From NCBI GenBank assembly GCA_014526335.1, contig JACTAT010000177.1:23320-87319 (forward strand): 64,000 nt of DNA, written 5' to 3'. The stretch comes from Chrysaora quinquecirrha (taxonomy: Eukaryota > Cnidaria > Scyphozoa > Semaeostomeae > Pelagiidae). The translations under genes and the position numbers were made by a program. Every line of letters starts with the position of its first letter. Positions within the stretch are counted from its first letter, which is position 1. Below, one piece after another: positions 59,413 through 64,000 of this stretch. The notes under the pieces were generated by a model, which made no database searches, had not been told where the DNA came from, and saw nothing but the letters and a program-made list of their open reading frames with translations.

Positions 59413-61503
59413 TTAGCAGTTATTGGAATTCTCTATTGTTTTTATCTTCATCTCTGATTTGATGATGTTGCCAAATGATGCTGCTATTTCCTTCCAGCTC
59501 ATGTATACAGGATCCGTAGCATATCTGCCAGGATACAAATTATTTAGATTTGCTAGGAAACACGCATTATACCACCATGCTCCTGAATATTTCACTGCAC
59601 AGTTACCTTTATCAAGATCATTATCTTTGTCATAAGTTGAGAACTTCATTTTGTTTTGATATGCCAACGAATCACCAGCATTTCCAGAATAGCCACCAAT
59701 CTTCAGTTGATAGCCACTAGCTTCATCTCCAATCTCGAACATTGAATACGTTGCATAAAACAGTTTGTTGGGATAATAGTGGTGTTTCATTGTAATATTT
59801 AAGACAGTTCCTTTACAAGGGCTGGCCAAACAATGCATTTTGTCCAGTCCAATCCAAAAATTCCCAGAACGATGACCAAAACCTGATTTATAATCAGACC
59901 AATTGCGGTTGAAATTGACTGATGCATCGACTCTTCTCTGGATAACAATCCAGTCACTTTTCGGCTTTGTTTCCCGACCTTGATTTACTGCAGCTGAAAA
60001 AATTAATCTCTATTACTACATTTAAGTTTAAGTTTAAGTTTAAGTTTAAGTTTAAGTTTAAGTTTAAGTTTAAGTTTAAGTTTAAGTTTAAGTTTAAGTT
60101 TAAGTTTAAGTTTAAGTTTAAGTTTAAGTTTAAGTTTAAGTTTAAGTTTAAGTTTAAGTTTACGTTTAAGTTTAAGTTTAAGTTTAAGTTTAAGTTTAAG
60201 TTTAAGTTTAAGTTTAAGTTTAAGTTTAAGTTTAAGTTTAAGTTTAAGTTTAAGTTTAAGTTTAAGTTTACGTTTAAGTTTAAGTTTAAGTTTAAGTTTA
60301 AGTTTAAGTTTAAGTTTAAGCTTAAGTTTAAGTATAAGTATAAGTTTAAGTTTAAGTTTACTTTTAAGTTTACGTTTAAGTTTAAGTTTAAGTTTAAGTT
60401 TAAGTTTAAGTTTAAGTCTAAGTTTAAGTTTTTAAGTTTAAATTTGAGCTCAAGTTAATACGAATACTAAGACTATGATTAAGATTAAGACTAAGACTAA
60501 GACAAGACTAAGTCTAGAACTACGATAAAGATAAAGATGAAGATGAAGATGAAGATGAAGGTGCAAGTGCAGGTGCAGGTGCAGGTGCAGGTGCAGGTGC
60601 AGGTGCAGGTGCAGGTGCAGGTGCAGGTGCAGGTTAAGATTAAGATTAAGATTAAGATTAAGATTAAGATTAAGATTAAGATTAAGATTAAGATTAAGAT
60701 TAAGATTAAGATTAAGATTAAGATTAAGATTAAAACTAAGATTAAGATTAAGATTAAGGTAAGATTAAGGTTATGATTAAGATTAAGATTAAAATTAAGA
60801 TTAAAATTAACATCACATTAAAATTTAAGATCAACATTCAGATTAACAGCAGGTAGTGCACAATAACTTTGAGGTGGAGATTCTTTTGAGAATAGTCCTG
60901 AGGAGGTGGTGGTTGTTACAAGGCGGTAGTCGGAGACGGGCAAGGGCTAGTCTTTATTACTAATATTCATCTTTTAAAACTAAGTTACCCCATTGCTTTG
61001 GACAATTTTTCGACTACACTTGAAAGGCTTTTAGGCCTTGTGCTACCTATAAATGCGTTTATTTTTTTAATTGGTCCCGTTTCTGGTCAAATACTGTTTG
61101 AATTGATTTAATAATGTGCAAAATTGCATAGAAGATAAATGCATAAACGGGAAATGAATTGAATGCCCGTAAAAAAGTTATTCTTACTTTGGAATAAGAA
61201 ACTCTTCTGAAACTTACCTTGTTTCTCCCATACCGTGATCGGTCGTTTTATATTCTTCAAATCTGCTTCACCATGCACTATATCATAAGTGTTGGTGTCT
61301 TTGAACTTAACCACATGCGTGCAGGAATCTTTTACTCCGCAGTCGAAGAACTCAGGGTTGACTTTTGGTTCGTCATTGGCGTTGTTTTTGGCATCACTCT
61401 TCTTGCTTATTTTTCGATAGAAATGCCTTTTTGCAATTTGGTTGCAATATTCTTCCAAAGAACATTTCGAAATGACCACCAGAATCAGAAATAAAGCTCT
61501 CAT
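59413..61503 (-). CDS. Secreted fibrinogen-related (FReD) protein, two coding exons
   Basis: Exon 1 61503-61218: ATG, signal peptide MRALFLILVVISKC, then a Cys-bearing linker. The junction is phase 1 with donor CAAG|GTAAGT and acceptor TTTCAG at 59994. Exon 2 is 59993-59413. The FReD domain fills exon 2: DWIVIQRRVDASVNFNRNW, GFGHRSGNFWIGLD, then the calcium/ligand segment DKDNDLDKGNCAVKYSGAWW followed by YNACFLANLNNLYPG, ending NSNNC-stop. This matches the C-terminal fibrinogen fold of ficolin, tenascin and angiopoietin-type proteins. In invertebrates most are secreted lectins or matrix proteins, so recognition or adhesion is likely but not shown. The ATG at 61503 was chosen because the signal peptide starts there. 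The intron holds three hexamer arrays. Confidence 0.9.
60022..60430. repeat. Hexanucleotide array (AAGTTT)n
   Basis: About 68 near-perfect AAGTTT units with occasional ACGTTT, AAGCTT and AAGTAT variants, in the intron of the FReD gene. The long alternating Phe-Lys frame is an artefact. It is not the canonical metazoan telomere unit. Confidence 0.95.
60537..60634. repeat. Hexanucleotide array GATGAA leading into (GGTGCA)n
   Basis: A short run of AAGATG units changes to about 12 units of GGTGCA (AGGTGC), starting near 60560 and ending near 60634. It keeps a six-base period throughout and is noticeably more GC-rich than its neighbours. Confidence 0.9.
60633..60800. repeat. Hexanucleotide array (AAGATT)n
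   Basis: About 24 AAGATT units, the last ones increasingly degenerate (AAAATT, AAGGTT). It continues directly from the GGTGCA array. Confidence 0.92.
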
Positions 61504-62511
61504 CTTCACGAAACCTTGCAAGTTTTAAATTTTATTCCAATTTTTGGAGTTATATCTAAATGATTAGGCCAATCGGCTTCACCTCATCAGATCAAACTGA
61601 AGCTTAACTAAAGCAAACTAACTAACTATGCAATAAATACGGCTTTTTCTAGGGTATAAAAATTATTTAAATATGATTCGCGCTCGCTAAAGAAACTTAT
61701 TGCCAAGAAGCTAATTAAGCCCAATTTATCAAAAGCAAAAGAATTCTAAAAAAATAAATCGCGTAATCAAAATGCACTTAGAGATGCAATAAATTATATT
61801 GCCCTGCTATGAATTATAGAATTTCCTAATTACTAACAAAGTAAAACATGTAATTTTTGCAAAATCTACAGCTGCAGTCAAATTTTTGCTTCTCTTATTT
61901 TTAATTTAAAAAGTTATAACATGGGGATCTCTTAATAAGCCTGGCCAATTGTATTTCGCCTTATGAATATTTGTTTCGACTAATATACTGTGAAGAAAAA
62001 GCTTTTTCCGTTATGAATGCTTGAACCGAAGAAAAAATACTTCTACGTCTGCCTGATGAATATTTGTTCCGACTAATATAATGTGAAGAATTGGCCTTCT
62101 GCCGAAAACTAAAACTAAGAAAACTAAGAAGATGGTGAGAGGGATCACTCAAGTACCAAAAAAGCTCTATTCAGCCCCCTCTCTCCTTTAAGCTTCCCTG
62201 CCTATTAAACCCCCCCCTTTTTCAAGTGAAAATTTAAAATTAGACCCTGCTCTCTCTTGAGTTCCAACAATTCAGTAGTAAACTTACGAACGGAAACAAA
62301 AACTACATGGTATTGTGTTTGATATCCAAAACTTGTGTCTAATAACCACAATATAACTACAAAATTTATGTAATCTAAGGTTAAAACTTTATTATATAGT
62401 TCATTTATTAATGTCCGTAACATCTGTCTTGACTAATTATCCTCTCTAATGAGCCACTCTCCATAATAAGTACTCCTCAAAAACTTCCAAAATAAAATAT
62501 TGAGTAGAAGT
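61504..62511. other. 5' flank of the FReD gene
   Basis: AT-rich. The promoter and 5' UTR of the fibrinogen-domain gene are expected here. A short repeated pair TGAATATTTGTT(T/C)CGACTAATATA occurs near 61965 and 62057. Confidence 0.35.
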
Positions 62512-63499
62512 ACTATAAGGCCCGTTCGCACAACATGTCAGCAGTTTCGAGACAACGTTTGTCAAGCAAATTCCAAACCCCCATTTATTCCATTCCGCAA
62601 ATTACATTTGGGCGAAGTTCCAGCCCCCCCCGTCCATTCCGATCCCTCCAGCAATTAGGCACCTAAGAGTACATTATAGCTATGAGGACCTTGTTCAATC
62701 CCCAAAGGCATTTTCATCCATTTTGCTGAAAGTAATAATCACATTCATACTTAGCCAAAATTATCTTCAAAGCCATGAATCAGGTACAAAAATTCCTGCG
62801 ATTTAGACAGTAAATCATCTTAGGTTTTGCAATTAATGTTACAAAAGTTTACCGAAATCTCTGAAAATTAAACCAATTTTCAAAAAGAATCGTTTAATGG
62901 TAAGTAATTGTTTATCAATGTAGTCCTTGTCAAAATTTTAAGTAACAAAAGTGTTTGTTACAAGCTTACATGACTTTTGATTAAAATAAACCAATAACCC
63001 AGTTACTGTTAAATTAAATGATGTCTGGGCATTTTAAGGTTAGATAGCTTATGGTAGACCATGCAAAGGAAAGCAGTCTTAATGGTTAAGAATATTTTGC
63101 ATGCTTGAGGACGAATTAAATGTTAAGTATAAAGATTTTCTCTTTCTTAAATATCTATTTGTATTCAAAAGGCACCGCAAAAATTGCTCACATAGTATCT
63201 CCTGTTCATGGTAAAATGTATCATTGCGAAATATTAACATGGCTCAGAGGACTGTTCTGCGAAACAAGATAACTTCTAAAAATAAGCAACTGCTCAAAAA
63301 ACAACTAGGGCTGGATGTGGATGTGGATAGAGCTGACATTACTCTTAGGTGCCTAATTGCTGGGGGGTCGGAATAGGCGGGGGGTTGGAACTACCGTCAG
63401 GATCTAACTGGCAGGGGGTCGGAATAAACGGGGGGTTGGACTTTGTTTGGCAAACTTTGTCTGGAAACTGCTGAAGCGCAAAGCGAGGGGCCCTATAGT
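62512..63499. mobile_element. Inverted-repeat element with about 165-bp arms
   Basis: Arms about 62512-62675 and 63335-63499 share ACTATAAGGCCC-like tips, GTCAGCAGTTTC/TTCAGCAGTTTC, runs of AACCCCCC(A/G)TTTATTCC, and CAGCAATTAGGCACCTAAGA in opposite orientation. A diverged relative of the arm occurs near 15000-15255. No transposase lies in the 660-bp centre. Target duplication unclear. Confidence 0.65.
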
Positions 63500-63745
63500 G
63501 CTAATAGGCAAAAAAAATCCATAGTTCTAACCAAAAAATTGAGTGTGCAAGTGAAATTTCAAAGAACGTTAAAGTTAGTTTAGTAAAAATGTCAACATCA
63601 ATATTAATGCAAACGTGATAAGCGGGAGGTCTTAATAAGAGCGAGGGGGGTGGACATTTTTCAAAAAATCAATTAGGGGGAGGGACGGCGATTAGGCTCA
63701 GTTGAATTACTGTAAGCAACTAAGAAGTCAAGCCAGGCTGCAGAA
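63283..63745. mobile_element. AAGCAAC-family MITE pieces around the inverted-repeat arm
   Basis: ATAAGCAACTGCTC and CAACTAGGGCTGG (63283-63315), and later CAGTTGAATTACTGTAAGCA then ACTAAGAAGTCAAG (63697-63735), match successive blocks of the family at 36874-37257. The material between belongs to the inverted-repeat element and other repeats, so this copy looks disrupted. Confidence 0.45.
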
Positions 63746-64000
63746 CTGATGTTAAAATATACATGTTGATTTGAAAAGATATAACAGCATTTGGCATTGT
63801 GCAATCCACAACTGATACCGAAAAATTAGTTTCACAAAAATAGCTGTACTGTACAATTTTGTGATATATAACCTTATCGTGCCGTAAGAAACCGCTAGAT
63901 CTGGTAAAAAATTGCCTTTTTTCTTAACAATATTTACTATTCACCCCGCACGCAAAAATTCATATCGCGAAATCTTGACATCCACCGCTGCACTGATGGC

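Noticed and set aside
60022..60430. AAGTTT array as an interstitial telomere
   Set aside because: The unit is AAGTTT, not the TTAGGG unit usual for cnidarian and other metazoan telomeres.
59967..60776. Long alternating Phe-Lys, Val-Gln and Ile-Lys frames
   Set aside because: Direct readings of hexanucleotide arrays inside an intron of the FReD gene.

Overview
The window reads as eukaryotic, intron-rich, AT-rich animal DNA, most likely from an anthozoan cnidarian such as a stony coral or sea anemone. The evidence is secreted multi-ShKT genes with short phase-1 exons, a secreted fibrinogen-domain gene, and a mobile-element mix (Penelope-like elements with hammerhead ribozymes, hAT, MULE, TA-target MITEs) like that of cnidarian genomes. 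The assignment is an inference; no species marker is visible. No bacterial operons, rRNA genes or CRISPR arrays were seen.

Layout. 1-5.4 kb: a TTA-flanked MITE, a LINE tail and a hairpin. 5.4-13.3 kb (+): a multi-exon secreted ShKT gene (gene 1). 13.3-22.5 kb: repeats, including a hammerhead ribozyme between 14-bp direct repeats and a foldback element. 22.66-32.84 kb (-): a seven-exon ShKT gene (gene 2), convergent with gene 1; the best-matching exons have the same phase and, for one exon, the same length. Its large first intron holds a three-level nest of TA-target MITEs. 34-37.9 kb: a foldback element, a hAT element and more MITEs.

38.34-50.97 kb is the centrepiece. It is a 12.6-kb Mutator-like (MULE) transposon with perfect 9-bp target duplications (CTATGTTTT) and terminal inverted repeats that begin GGCTATTTCTAAAAAGAGG and run into long 10-bp minisatellites. 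It carries one minus-strand gene whose exons join in compatible phase. In order they encode a protein kinase with its catalytic residues, a possible papain-like Cys/His domain, the MULE DDE transposase, and a SWIM zinc finger with a Cys/His-rich tail. The kinase half is open. The transposase half has three places where one base seems to be missing, so this copy is either decaying or carries assembly indels. Intron 1 contains a MITE that was itself hit by a LINE.

51-57 kb is packed with MITEs and hAT elements. 57.65-58.84 kb is a broken Penelope-like RT/GIY-YIG gene. 59.4-61.5 kb (-) is a two-exon secreted fibrinogen-domain gene whose intron holds three adjacent hexanucleotide arrays. 62.5-63.5 kb is another inverted-repeat element.

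A theme across the window is a superfamily of about 350-400-bp TA-target MITEs. Their ends share the plan TA-CAC-T-rich-ATAAG, but each family repeats its own word (AAGAAC, AAGAAT, AAGGAAC, AAGCAAC or AAGAAAG) at the tip and below it. Two copies allow an exact empty-site comparison. All splice sites and domain calls were read by eye; no alignment or transcript data were available.
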